In this document: positions 37,665-45,828 of the stretch, piece by piece
Numbering within the stretch: position 1 is the stretch's first letter
Layout of the letters: each line of letters begins with the position of its first letter
Source: Verrucomicrobiota bacterium
GTDB taxonomy: Bacteria; Verrucomicrobiota; Verrucomicrobiia; Opitutales; Opitutaceae
NCBI GenBank assembly: GCA_026398135.1
Contig: JAPLTN010000037.1
Location: 1-50,149, forward strand
Direction of reading: 5' to 3'
DNA: 50,149 bases
The notes under the pieces: model-generated
Databases searched by the model: none
Told to the model about the DNA's origin: nothing
The model's input: only the letters and a program-made list of their open reading frames with translations
Translations under genes and position numbers: made by a program

Positions 37665-38578
37665 GGTCGGGCGGGGGCTTCGAGGTTGAGCGGCCGATAG
37701 TTGAACCACAGATACGGGTCGGCCCGCAGGAGGGATTCCACGAGGTCCAGGAAAACCTGGAAGTGGGCGCGGGCGGATTCCAGGTTGCGGGCGCGAGAGA
37801 CGGAGGGATCGGGCAGCCAGCGCGGGGAGCTGTGAATGACGGATTCGCCGGGTGCGCCGGGCACGCCGACGCAGAGGTAGACGGGGCGGCCAAAAATGAT
37901 GGCGAGGTGATAGATGGTGAAAGGAAAGAGACGGCGCGCGCCGAGAAACTGGAAAGGCTCGGCGCGGGAGCTGTGTTCGAGGCGGTCGCACTTCAGGGCG
38001 AGGGATCCGCCGGCGGTGATGGCGTCCTTGAGCGCGAAGAGCAGGTTTTCGCCCTCGTTTACCCACACAAAGGAAACCCAGCGGCCGAAGGTGGCGCCGA
38101 GTTTTTCGACATCGTGGGAATTGCCGACGCGCAGGCGGACCATGGAGACGCGGCGCTGCTCCTGTCCGCCGAAGAGAAAGCCGACGAGATCGGAGTGCCC
38201 GACATGGAACGTGCCGAGCAGGGCGTCTTCGGGGGTGTCGAGAAAACGGCGAAAGTCTGAGCAGCCCGGCGCGAGCACGCCGCGATGGGGGCGGCCGTCG
38301 GCGACGCGGAGCTTGAGCATGAGCATTTCCTCGAAGGCGAAGAAATGGCGGAAAACCTCCCGGGTGGCGGGTTCGCGGCCGAGGATCACGCGCAGGTAGG
38401 CGCGGGAGTGGCGGCGTTGTTCGCGCATGTTCAGCAGGGCCACGGCGGTGCCAAAGGCGCGGGCGGGACGGAAGAGGGGCTCGGGCACCCAGCGGTCGGC
38501 GAGGCGGAGAAAACGGTAGCCCCAGCTTGGGCCCGGATTGCGGGCGGGCGTAGCGGCGGCTGGGGCGGGCGCGTTCAT
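37661..38578 (-). CDS. LpxL/HtrB-like acyltransferase
   Basis: The 305-residue protein shows the HX4D-type motif (FHVGHSD, His125 to Asp130) and later GGSLALKCDRLEH, FPFTIYHLAIIFGRPVYL and a C-terminal LWFNYRPL. This matches the lysophospholipid/lipid A acyltransferase superfamily. Such an enzyme occurs in aryl polyene and flexirubin-like clusters. The ATG at 38578 overlaps the preceding gene by 4 bp. Its donor is probably the polyene-ACP; this is inferred from context. Confidence 0.8.
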   Translation of the reverse strand: MNAPAPAAATPARNPGPSWGYRFLRLADRWVPEPLFRPARAFGTAVALLNMREQRRHSRAYLRVILGREPATREVFRHFFAFEEMLMLKLRVADGRPHRGVLAPGCSDFRRFLDTPEDALLGTFHVGHSDLVGFLFGGQEQRRVSMVRLRVGNSHDVEKLGATFGRWVSFVWVNEGENLLFALKDAITAGGSLALKCDRLEHSSRAEPFQFLGARRLFPFTIYHLAIIFGRPVYLCVGVPGAPGESVIHSSPRWLPDPSVSRARNLESARAHFQVFLDLVESLLRADPYLWFNYRPLNLEAPARP

Positions 38579-39234
38579 GACCAATCGATACGGAGTCGCC
38601 GGGTTTCGGATACGACGGAATTGAAGGGGCGGCGCGCTTGCAGAAGATCAAAAAACGCCGCCTGGGGCAGCGGGTGCGAGGTCCCGGCTGGAGGGGCGGT
38701 TTCGAGGGCGATACGGCCGAGCGCGTCGGTGGACGATGTGGAAAGGGCGAGGGCGTAGGCGAAGGTGCGGTCGCTGGCGCGGCCTTTTTCCAAGAGCCAG
38801 CCGCCGCGTTCCTCGCCGCCGCAGAGCACGACGCGGGGGGCGTCGCAAAGCAACGCGACGAGTAGGGCGCGGGCGGGCAGATCGAGGTCGCCGGTGACGG
38901 GAAAAAACTGGCGCACGGCGTGTTGCCGCAGGATGAGGTTTTGCTGGACGGCGCTGGGGTGGATCGAGGTTTGGAACAGGGTGGGGCTCGGGTTGGGGAA
39001 GCTGTCGAGGTAGCCCTCCAGGGTGCGCGTCTCGGCGTAGGTCGAGGCGTACACCACGGTGTCGGATTCGCAGAGTTGAAGCGGCGCGAGGGTGGTGCCG
39101 AGGCAGAGCCCGAGCTGGGTCATACGGCGGGTGCTGTTCTTGGGGAAGTGGTCCTTGAGGCGTTCGCGGGTGGCGAGGGCGTCCTCGGTGGCGGCGTCTT
39201 CCAAGTGGAGAGCGGTGATCCAGCGTTCAAGCAT
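38575..39234 (-). CDS. Short ketosynthase-like protein (Ketoacyl-synt_2 type)
   Basis: The 219-residue protein has HFPKNSTRRMTQLGLCLGTT, YASTYAETRTLEGYLDSFPN, SIHPSAVQQN and ALLCDAPRVVLCGGEE. These resemble the N-terminal part of a ketoacyl synthase. No catalytic Cys-His-His set is evident and the C-terminal half is absent. Similar short proteins sit in aryl polyene clusters beside full ketosynthases and may be structural partners. The ATG at 39234 overlaps the preceding gene by 8 bp. Family assignment is from pattern only. Confidence 0.65.
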   Translation of the reverse strand: MLERWITALHLEDAATEDALATRERLKDHFPKNSTRRMTQLGLCLGTTLAPLQLCESDTVVYASTYAETRTLEGYLDSFPNPSPTLFQTSIHPSAVQQNLILRQHAVRQFFPVTGDLDLPARALLVALLCDAPRVVLCGGEERGGWLLEKGRASDRTFAYALALSTSSTDALGRIALETAPPAGTSHPLPQAAFFDLLQARRPFNSVVSETRRLRIDWS

Positions 39235-40333
39235 GACGGAGTATAAGGGCGGCGTGGGCGCCGCCGAAGGCGTTGCTGGTGCAGACGACGGCGTCGAAGG
39301 AAGCGAGGTCGAAGGGCGCGAGCGCGAGGTCGGGCGAAAAGCCGGGGGCGGAGGAGCCGATGGTGCCGGGGGCGCGACCGGCGTGGAGGGCGGCACGGGC
39401 GAGCGCGAGTTCGACCAAGCCGCAGCTGCCCAGCGTGTGGCCGAGTGCGCCTTTCCAGGAGACGAGGGGGGCGCCGGGGAAGGCGGCGGAGAGCGCGGCG
39501 GCTTCAAGGCGGCCGGCTTCGAGGGTGCCGGTGCCGTGGCCTTTTAACCAGACCCGGCGACCGGCGAGCAGGCGGGGCAGCCCGGCGAGGCAGTGGGCGA
39601 AACCGGTGCCGTCGGGCCGGTTGGCGGTGAAGTGGTGCATCTCGTTGTAGAGGCTTTGGCCTTCGATCACGAGGTCGCCGCGGTCGCGAGTGAGCACGGC
39701 GAAGGCCGCGCCGTCGCCGAGGCCGATGGAGCCGTTGGGGCGGTCTTGGTAGGGGGCGGGGAAGTCGGCGTTGAGGATTTTCAGGGCGTGAAACCCCCCG
39801 GCGACGAAGGGGCTGATGAAATCGAAAGAGAAGACGAGGACCTCATCGGCGAGGTTGGCGGCGACCAGGCGCGAGGCGTGCAGCAGGCCGAGGTGGGCGG
39901 AGACGCAGGCGTGGGAAAACACCGTGACATCGGGGCCCCAGCCGAGGGCGGCGGCGACCTGGTTTACGCAGTGGATGGGGGTGGCGTAGTCGAGGTGGTT
40001 TTCTCCGCCCCGGCGGCGGTAGGCGTGGAGGTGGCTGACCCCAAAATTGCTCCCGGTGACGACCACGGGGCGGCGGGGCGTGCCCCAAGCGGTTTCGGGG
40101 ATGCGGGCGGCGAGGGTGCGCAGGAGGGGGAGCCAGGAGGGCGGCAGGGTTTCGTCGTAGGCGTGGCCGGGGCAGAGCGCGATGGGGACGAGATCACCGC
40201 CTTCGACGCCGTGGACGGGCACGGGCGCCAGTGCGGAGCGACCGGCGAGCAGGGCGGCGAGGGTGGCGTGTTCGTCGCCGAAGGCCGTGAGGGTGCCGCA
40301 GGCGGACAAGTGAATCGGCGGCAAAGCGGACAT
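39227..40333 (-). CDS. Beta-ketoacyl synthase (second of the cluster, short form)
   Basis: The 368-residue protein is a divergent ketosynthase. It has Cys143 in FSHACVSAHLG, His266 in KGHGTGTLEAG, and Lys294 and His299 in WKGALGHTLGSCG. The Cys-His-His set is kept, so it is probably active rather than a pure chain-length factor, although about 50 residues shorter than its partner. The ATG at 40333 lies 13 bp after the second ACP gene. It probably pairs with the enzyme at 40649-41914 for polyene extension. Confidence 0.85.
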   Translation of the reverse strand: MSALPPIHLSACGTLTAFGDEHATLAALLAGRSALAPVPVHGVEGGDLVPIALCPGHAYDETLPPSWLPLLRTLAARIPETAWGTPRRPVVVTGSNFGVSHLHAYRRRGGENHLDYATPIHCVNQVAAALGWGPDVTVFSHACVSAHLGLLHASRLVAANLADEVLVFSFDFISPFVAGGFHALKILNADFPAPYQDRPNGSIGLGDGAAFAVLTRDRGDLVIEGQSLYNEMHHFTANRPDGTGFAHCLAGLPRLLAGRRVWLKGHGTGTLEAGRLEAAALSAAFPGAPLVSWKGALGHTLGSCGLVELALARAALHAGRAPGTIGSSAPGFSPDLALAPFDLASFDAVVCTSNAFGGAHAALILRHA

Positions 40334-40346
40334 GCGGCGGGTCGGC

Positions 40347-40622
40347 TCAGGCGGGCAGGCGGGCGGGGTCGGCGTGGGCGCGCAGGTAGGCGCTGAGCGC
40401 GGTGACGCTGGCGAGCGCGGTGCGGGATTCTTCGCTGCTGGCGATTTTGATGCCGAATTCTTTTTCCAGCCGCACCACGAGTTCGAGGGCGTCGATCGAG
40501 TCGAGGCTGAGGCCGCCGCCGACGAGGGGCTCGTCGTCGGGAATGGAGGCGGGGGTGATGTCCTCAAGGCGGAGGGTTTCGACGATGAGGACTTTGAGTT
40601 GGTGGTTGAGAGGATCGGGCAT
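40347..40622 (-). CDS. Acyl carrier protein (second of the cluster)
   Basis: The 91-residue protein has the phosphopantetheine site in GGGLSLDSIDALELV with Ser42, and the acidic helical ACP layout. It carries growing or starter acyl groups on a pantetheine arm. The ATG at 40622 (MPDPLNHQLK) is preferred; the same frame is open further upstream inside the previous gene, but without a family match. It is one of two ACPs in the operon. Confidence 0.92.
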   Translation of the reverse strand: MPDPLNHQLKVLIVETLRLEDITPASIPDDEPLVGGGLSLDSIDALELVVRLEKEFGIKIASSEESRTALASVTALSAYLRAHADPARLPA

Positions 40623-40648
40623 GGCGGGAGCGGGAGGCGAGCAGGGTG

Positions 40649-41914
40649 TTAGACGGCGGCGCGGAGAACAAGGGAGACGTTGGCCCCGCCGAAGCCGGAG
40701 CTGTTTTTCAAAGTGAAGCGGGGGCGGCGGGAGAGGCTGGCGCGGGGGAGGTCGAGGCCTTCGCAGATGGGATCGGGGTTGAGCAAGGTGGGATTGCCCG
40801 GGGTGAACCCGTGGTGCGAGGAGAGCGCGCAAAACGCGGTTTCGAGCGCGCCGGAGAGGGACAGGCCGTGGCCGGTCTGGCCCTTGGTGCTGCTGATGAC
40901 GGGGCGGTGGCCAAGGGCGGAGAAGGTAGCGCGCAGGGCGAGGGCCTCGGCGCGGTCGCCGACAGGCGTGGAGGTGGCGTGGGCGTGGACGTAGTCGATC
41001 TCGCCCGGGGAGAGGGCGGCATCGCGCAAGGCCCGGCGCATGGCTTCGCGCAGGCCTGCGCCTTCGGGGTGGGAGGTGGCGACGGAGTGGCCGTCGGCGG
41101 CCTGGCCCCAGCCTATGAGCTCGGCGTAGATGCGGGCGGAGCGGCGGGCGGCGAGCGCGGGGCTTTCGAGTACGAGCACGGCCGCGCCGCCGGTGGGCAC
41201 GAAGCCGTCGCGACCGGTATCGAAGGGACGCGAGGCGGTGGCGGGGTCTGCGCTAGTGGAAAGGGCGCGCATGGGCACGAAGGGCAGGATGGTGTCGGCG
41301 TTGAGCTCCTCGGCACCGACGACGATCATGCGTTCCTGGCGGCCGAGGCGGATTTCATCGAGGGCGTAGCCGAGGGCGTGGGTCGATGACGTGCAGGCGG
41401 AGACGAAGCCGGTGACTGCGCCGGTGATGCGGTAGTGGGCGGCGAGGTTGAAATTCAAGGTGCCGGCGATGGAGGAAACGACCGCGAAGGGGTTGCCACG
41501 CTCGAAACGGGAGGCGCGGGCCTGGGTGAGGTTATGATGACTGAGGAAGGCGGAGCCGGCGGAGGCGCAGAAGAGACCGGTGGTGCCGTCCTGGAGATCG
41601 GTGGCGGTGAGGCCGGCGTCGGCGAGGGCCTGTTCAAGGGCGTGAAAGGCATACACGCCGTGGGGGGCGAGGCCGCGCAGCGTCTCGCGCGGAAGGTTGC
41701 AGGCGGTTGGCCAGGTCCAGTCGCGGTAGTTGGGTGAATCGACTGCGAAGCCGTGGACGGGGGCGGCGACTTTTAGCGGAATGGCGGGGTTGTCGTAGAG
41801 GGAGTGGGTGACGATGCCGGAGCGGCCGGTGCGCAGGGCGTCGGCCACGCTGGCGGAGTCGTTGCCCAGGCAACTGATGAAGCCGAGGCCGGTGATGCAG
41901 GCGGAGCGAGGCAC
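40649..41914 (-). CDS. Beta-ketoacyl synthase, FabF/FabB type (first of the cluster)
   Basis: The 421-residue protein is a full-length condensing enzyme. It has Cys174 in SACTSSTHALG, His312 in HAHATSTPVGD, Lys344 and His349 in KGQTGHGLSLSG, and a GFGGANVSLVL ending. It should extend the ACP-bound chain by two carbons per cycle using malonyl-ACP. It lies 7 bp after the first ACP gene and 26 bp before the second. Its place in the cluster points to aryl polyene rather than membrane fatty-acid synthesis. Confidence 0.93.
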   Translation of the reverse strand: MPRSACITGLGFISCLGNDSASVADALRTGRSGIVTHSLYDNPAIPLKVAAPVHGFAVDSPNYRDWTWPTACNLPRETLRGLAPHGVYAFHALEQALADAGLTATDLQDGTTGLFCASAGSAFLSHHNLTQARASRFERGNPFAVVSSIAGTLNFNLAAHYRITGAVTGFVSACTSSTHALGYALDEIRLGRQERMIVVGAEELNADTILPFVPMRALSTSADPATASRPFDTGRDGFVPTGGAAVLVLESPALAARRSARIYAELIGWGQAADGHSVATSHPEGAGLREAMRRALRDAALSPGEIDYVHAHATSTPVGDRAEALALRATFSALGHRPVISSTKGQTGHGLSLSGALETAFCALSSHHGFTPGNPTLLNPDPICEGLDLPRASLSRRPRFTLKNSSGFGGANVSLVLRAAV

Positions 41915-41921
41915 GGGCGGA

Positions 41922-42269
41922 TCAGGCGGAGGGCCGGGCGGGGCCGATTTTGCTTAAAACGAAGGCGCGGAGGTCGGCGACGGTGTGGATGCGGCGCAGG
42001 TCGTCGTTGGAAATGGATACCTGGTAAAGGTCTTCGATGAAAAAGATGATCTCGGCGAGGACGAGTGAGTCGAAGCCGAGGTCTTCGACGAGGCGGGAGG
42101 TTTCGGGGAGGTTTTCGGAGTATTGCGCGCGGATGTTCGGGGGAAGGTGAAAGGCAACGATGGCGATCACCACGGTGGCGAGGGCGTGGGGGTCGCGGTC
42201 CGAGAGCCAGCGGGCGTGGGCTTCGCGGATGGCGGAGGGAAAAGAGTTTAAAGGGGAGACGGTGCACAT
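41922..42269 (-). CDS. Acyl carrier protein (first of the cluster)
   Basis: The 115-residue protein has an N-terminal extension and the carrier core VEDLGFDSLVLAEIIFFIED, with the phosphopantetheine Ser68. The core is hydrophobic for an ACP, which may reflect an aryl or polyene cargo. It overlaps the upstream halogenase-like gene by 22 bp. Two different ACPs suggest one for starter loading and one for extension; this is an inference. Confidence 0.88.
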   Translation of the reverse strand: MCTVSPLNSFPSAIREAHARWLSDRDPHALATVVIAIVAFHLPPNIRAQYSENLPETSRLVEDLGFDSLVLAEIIFFIEDLYQVSISNDDLRRIHTVADLRAFVLSKIGPARPSA

Positions 42270-43864
42270 ACGGCGGAAGTGGAGGTGGTGGCCTCGGGAG
42301 GCGCGGGGCTAGTGTGCGGGGTGGCGAACCAGCAACGCCAGCCTTCGCAGAACTCCAGTCGCAGGTAGGCGCCGACGGCTACGAGCAGGCGGAGCGGGAG
42401 CGTCCAGGTGAGTTCGTAGGAGCGAAAACCGCAGTAGCGGCGGTCATTGCTTTGGCCCCAGGTGCCGCGGGCGAGGCGGGTGCGGGCGATGGCGGCGAGG
42501 CGGCGATTGTAGAAGGCCATGAAGCGGGCGAACGGGGCGCTGGTACGGGATGCGAACGAAGGGGTTTCGAGGGCGGCGGCACCGTTGCGGAAAGGTTGGG
42601 AAACGACGCCGAGGTAGTAGAGGCCGAGGTCGAGCCGGAAGGCCAGGGTCATGAGCTGGTGGTCGCCCAGGTAGTAATATTTGTCGCGGTAAACGGCATC
42701 GAACCAGCGGGCGTAGGAGGCGGCGAACCGGGTATTGTGAAGCTCGATACGCGGGGCCTTGGGTTTGCCGCGCACGGAGCCGTCGATGAGGGCGGCGGCG
42801 GCGCTGGCGGTGTAGGCGATCCAGTCCATGCCGGGTGAATAGAAGGGGTCGATGAAGGCGGCGGCGTCGCCCACGAGCACGAAGCCGTCGCCGGCATAGC
42901 GGGTGGAGTGGTAGGCGAGGTTGCGGCGGAAGTGGGTGTCGTTGGGCCGCCAGACGGCGCCGGCCATGAGCTCGCGGGCGGCGGGGTGGGCGAAGAGCAT
43001 TTCGCGAAGACGCGGGCCGAGGCGTTCGCCTTCGGGCAGGTCGAGCAGGCGCTGGTCGTAGACGACGCCGACGCTGGTGTCGCCGCCCTTGAGCGGGATC
43101 ATCCAGGCCCACCAGCCGAGGCCGACGAGGTGGTTGGTGGCGGTGTGGCGAAGGGCTTTGGTGCGGCGGGACCAGGCGGGGAATTTTACCGCGAGATCGC
43201 GGGAGTCCCAGTTTTTGACCCCGCTCCAGCGCGTCCAGACGGCGGCGGTGGGGTGGGCGGGATTGGGGCGCAGCCAGTTCTGGCGGCGGGCGAGCAGGGC
43301 GGAGAAACCAGAGGCGTCGATGACCCAGCGGCCGAGCAGTGGCGAGGTGGCAGCGTTGGCGGACGAGGATGTGGCGGTGGAGGCGGAGGGTGTTTCCCAG
43401 GTGACGGTTTGCAGGCCGCCGGGATTGAGGGAGACGTCGAGCACGCGGGCGGGGCGGAGCAGGGAGGCTCCGGCGGCGACGGCACGGGCGAGGACTTCCT
43501 CGTCGAGCACGGCGCGGTCCACCTGGTAGCCGGGCAGGCGGACGTTGTAGCCGGGGCCGGTTTCGCTGCATTCGCCGAGGGTGGTGGCGCGCGGGTTGTG
43601 GAACCAGAAGCGGAGGCCCTGTTTGACGTAGTGGTGTTCGTTGAGGTGGGCGGTGAGGTCGAGCACGCGGCCGAGAAAGTAGGCGCTGACCTCGACGGTG
43701 GATTCGCCCACGCGGCGTTTGAAGGTGGAGTGACGCTCAACGATAAGCACGCGCAGGCGGGGGTTGCGCCGCAGAAGGAGCAGGGCGGTCGCGGCGCCGG
43801 AGAGCGCGCCGCCGATCACGATGGCGTCCCAGGGTTGCTCGCTCGGTGGCGGGTGCGGGTTCAT
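42248..43864 (-). CDS. FAD-dependent halogenase-like oxidoreductase (larger)
   Basis: The 538-residue protein has an FAD-binding start (AIVIGGALSGAATALLLLRR) and GESTVEVSAYFLGRVLDL. The Lys81 position (HHYVKQGLRFWF) and WAWMIP (252-257) match the WxWxIP signature of flavin-dependent halogenases, and GDAAAFIDPFYSPGMDW follows. Enzymes of this kind use reduced FAD and halide to halogenate aromatic rings, but related reductases and hydroxylases share the fold. By context the substrate would be the aryl head of the polyene. The ATG at 43864 overlaps the preceding stop by 4 bp. Confidence 0.78.
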   Translation of the reverse strand: MNPHPPPSEQPWDAIVIGGALSGAATALLLLRRNPRLRVLIVERHSTFKRRVGESTVEVSAYFLGRVLDLTAHLNEHHYVKQGLRFWFHNPRATTLGECSETGPGYNVRLPGYQVDRAVLDEEVLARAVAAGASLLRPARVLDVSLNPGGLQTVTWETPSASTATSSSANAATSPLLGRWVIDASGFSALLARRQNWLRPNPAHPTAAVWTRWSGVKNWDSRDLAVKFPAWSRRTKALRHTATNHLVGLGWWAWMIPLKGGDTSVGVVYDQRLLDLPEGERLGPRLREMLFAHPAARELMAGAVWRPNDTHFRRNLAYHSTRYAGDGFVLVGDAAAFIDPFYSPGMDWIAYTASAAAALIDGSVRGKPKAPRIELHNTRFAASYARWFDAVYRDKYYYLGDHQLMTLAFRLDLGLYYLGVVSQPFRNGAAALETPSFASRTSAPFARFMAFYNRRLAAIARTRLARGTWGQSNDRRYCGFRSYELTWTLPLRLLVAVGAYLRLEFCEGWRCWFATPHTSPAPPEATTSTSAVCAPSPL

Positions 43865-45141
43865 GGGGAGGGCGCGGGGTCGAGGCTGAGGCGGGGAACG
43901 AGGGGCAAGGGGCGCTGGAGGCGGCAGACGAGGAGGAAGAGCCGGAAGCGCCACCAGAGGGCGAAGTTGAGGTCGGCGTGGCCGGCGACGATGGAGGTGA
44001 TGCCTGGCGCGAGACCCCACGGGGGGCGGGGGCACATGAAAACGGAGAAGCTGTCGTCGTCGTAAAAGGCTTCGATCAGGCGGTGGAAAACCGAGGCGGG
44101 TTTCCGGCATTCGCGGAGATGGCGGGCGCACTCGGCGGCGCGGAACGGACGGTTTTGGCGGGCGGCCTGGATGACGAGGGCGGCGGCGTGTTTGGCGGAG
44201 CGAAGGGCGAGGTAAACGCCGGAGGAGAAAATGGGGTCGAGGAAGCCGCCCGCGTCGCCCGCGAGGATATAGCGACCGGCGGCGACGCGGCGGCGGTAGT
44301 AGCTGTAGTCGGCGGTGACGTGGTAATCCATGGACGGTTCGGCGCCGTCGAGCAGGCGGCGCAAGCGAGGGGTGCGGGCGACGACGGCGGCGAAGTGGGC
44401 GGCGGGGCTTTGCCGGCCGGCCTTGAAGGCGGCCTGGGTGGTGACGAGGCCGACGGAGGTGTGATCGGCGTCGATGGGGATGAGCCAGAACCAGCCATCG
44501 GGCAGGCGGACGATGAGGGTATCGCCGCCGGCGGGACCGGGGTCGCGGGCGACGTTGGTAAAGTGGTTGTAGATCGCGAGGCGGCGGGCGAAGGCGGCGG
44601 GGGCCAGGTCGGCCTTGAGCGCGTGGGGAAAAAAGTGGTCGCGGCCGGTGGCGTCGATCACGTAGCGGGCGCGCACGGAGACGGTGTTGCCCTGGGTTTC
44701 GAGGTCGGCGGAGTGGGTGTCGGCCTCGGTGCGAAGGGCGCGCACGGTGGTGGCCTGGCGCACCTCGGCGCCGAGCTCGCGGGCGTGATCGAGCAGGAGG
44801 GTGTCGAAGCGGGCGCGATCCACCTGGCAGGCGCTTTCGAGGCCGGGAATGAGACCGGTGGAGAAATCGACCTTCTTTTCGGCGTCGCCCGCGCCGAGGT
44901 AGAAGCGGGCGCCGAATTTTTCGATGAAGCCGGCCCGGGTGACTTTTTCCCAGACACCGAGTTCGCGCAGGAGTGCGTTGCCCGCCGGGAGGAGCGACTC
45001 GCCGATACGAAAGCGCGGGAAAGTGGATTTTTCCACGACGAGGGTGCTGAGTCCGGCTTGCCGGGTGCGGATGGCCGCGGAGGCCCCCGCAGGTCCGCCG
45101 CCGACAATGAGCACGTCGTAGGGTGTTTCGTTGTTTAACAC
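43861..45141 (-). CDS. FAD-dependent halogenase-like oxidoreductase (first operon gene)
   Basis: The 426-residue protein has the dinucleotide-binding start VLIVGGGPAGASAAIR, the GESLLPAGNALLRELGVW helix, Lys75 in FIEKFGARFY, and WFWLIP (217-222), again the WxWxIP signature. GDAGGFLDPIFSSGVYLAL is the second FAD motif. It is the likely first gene of the operon, starting at a GTG (45139-45141). Xanthomonadin-type clusters contain halogenase-like genes, and both proteins here fit that pattern. Other flavin oxidoreductase activities remain possible. Confidence 0.78.
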   Translation of the reverse strand: MLNNETPYDVLIVGGGPAGASAAIRTRQAGLSTLVVEKSTFPRFRIGESLLPAGNALLRELGVWEKVTRAGFIEKFGARFYLGAGDAEKKVDFSTGLIPGLESACQVDRARFDTLLLDHARELGAEVRQATTVRALRTEADTHSADLETQGNTVSVRARYVIDATGRDHFFPHALKADLAPAAFARRLAIYNHFTNVARDPGPAGGDTLIVRLPDGWFWLIPIDADHTSVGLVTTQAAFKAGRQSPAAHFAAVVARTPRLRRLLDGAEPSMDYHVTADYSYYRRRVAAGRYILAGDAGGFLDPIFSSGVYLALRSAKHAAALVIQAARQNRPFRAAECARHLRECRKPASVFHRLIEAFYDDDSFSVFMCPRPPWGLAPGITSIVAGHADLNFALWWRFRLFLLVCRLQRPLPLVPRLSLDPAPSP

Positions 45142-45289
45142 GATGGGCTAAGAATGGTCAGCAAGCTCGGCTGAGAAAATGGGGTCAAGTACCCTGCTGT
45201 TGCGCTGATTATTGCGCCAGGTGACGGCGGTGCGGGTGCTTGCGTGCGGGGTGGCGGGATGGTTGGGTGGCGGGCTTTAAATTGTACCG

Positions 45290-45721
45290 ATGACGCTCCC
45301 CGAGAAACGCCAAGCCCTGATCGAAGACCTGACGACCCTGCCGGACGCGGAGGAGCGGTTCACCTATTTGCTGCAAAAGGCGAAGAAGTGGACGGCGATG
45401 GAGCCGGGTTTGAAAACGGAGGCGCGTTTGCTGCCCGGGTGTGTGTCGCGCTTGTGGCTGGCGATGGAGTATCGCGACGGGCGGTGCTGGTTTCAGATGG
45501 AGGCGGAGGCGATGATCTCGAAGGGCATCGCGGCGGTGGTGTGCGGGTTTTACCAAGGCGAGACGCCGGCTGATATCCTGGCCAACGAGCCGGATTTTCT
45601 GGCCGAGGCGGGCTTGACGCAGGTGTTGTCGGCCAATCGCAGCAGTGCGCTGGCGAACCTGCGCAAACGCATCCGGGCCTTTGCCGAGGCGTGTCTGGCG
45701 GGCGCGGTGACGGAGGTTTGA
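45290..45721 (+). CDS. sufE: SufE family cysteine-desulfurase partner
   Basis: The 143-residue protein matches SufE in length and key residues. Cys51 in LLPGCVSRLW is the sulfur acceptor, and LSANRSSALANLRKRI forms the C-terminal helix. It accepts persulfide sulfur from SufS and passes it on for Fe-S cluster assembly. No suf operon is nearby. It diverges from the large operon across about 150 bp, which must contain both promoters. Confidence 0.92.
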   Translation: MTLPEKRQALIEDLTTLPDAEERFTYLLQKAKKWTAMEPGLKTEARLLPGCVSRLWLAMEYRDGRCWFQMEAEAMISKGIAAVVCGFYQGETPADILANEPDFLAEAGLTQVLSANRSSALANLRKRIRAFAEACLAGAVTEV

Positions 45722-45828
45722 GGGGGGTAGCTGGTGAAGGCGTGGAGGCCGCAGAGCTGAGTCCACGCTCTGCACTTGTGAGTGGAAGAATTCATACAAC
45801 GAGATACTTCGCTGCGCCGGCCACGCGT

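Noticed and set aside
30494-45141. Dialkylresorcinol or flexirubin-type cluster
   Set aside because: No DarA/DarB-like condensing pair is recognisable, and the chorismatase fits a hydroxybenzoate starter better. A profile search could still overturn this.
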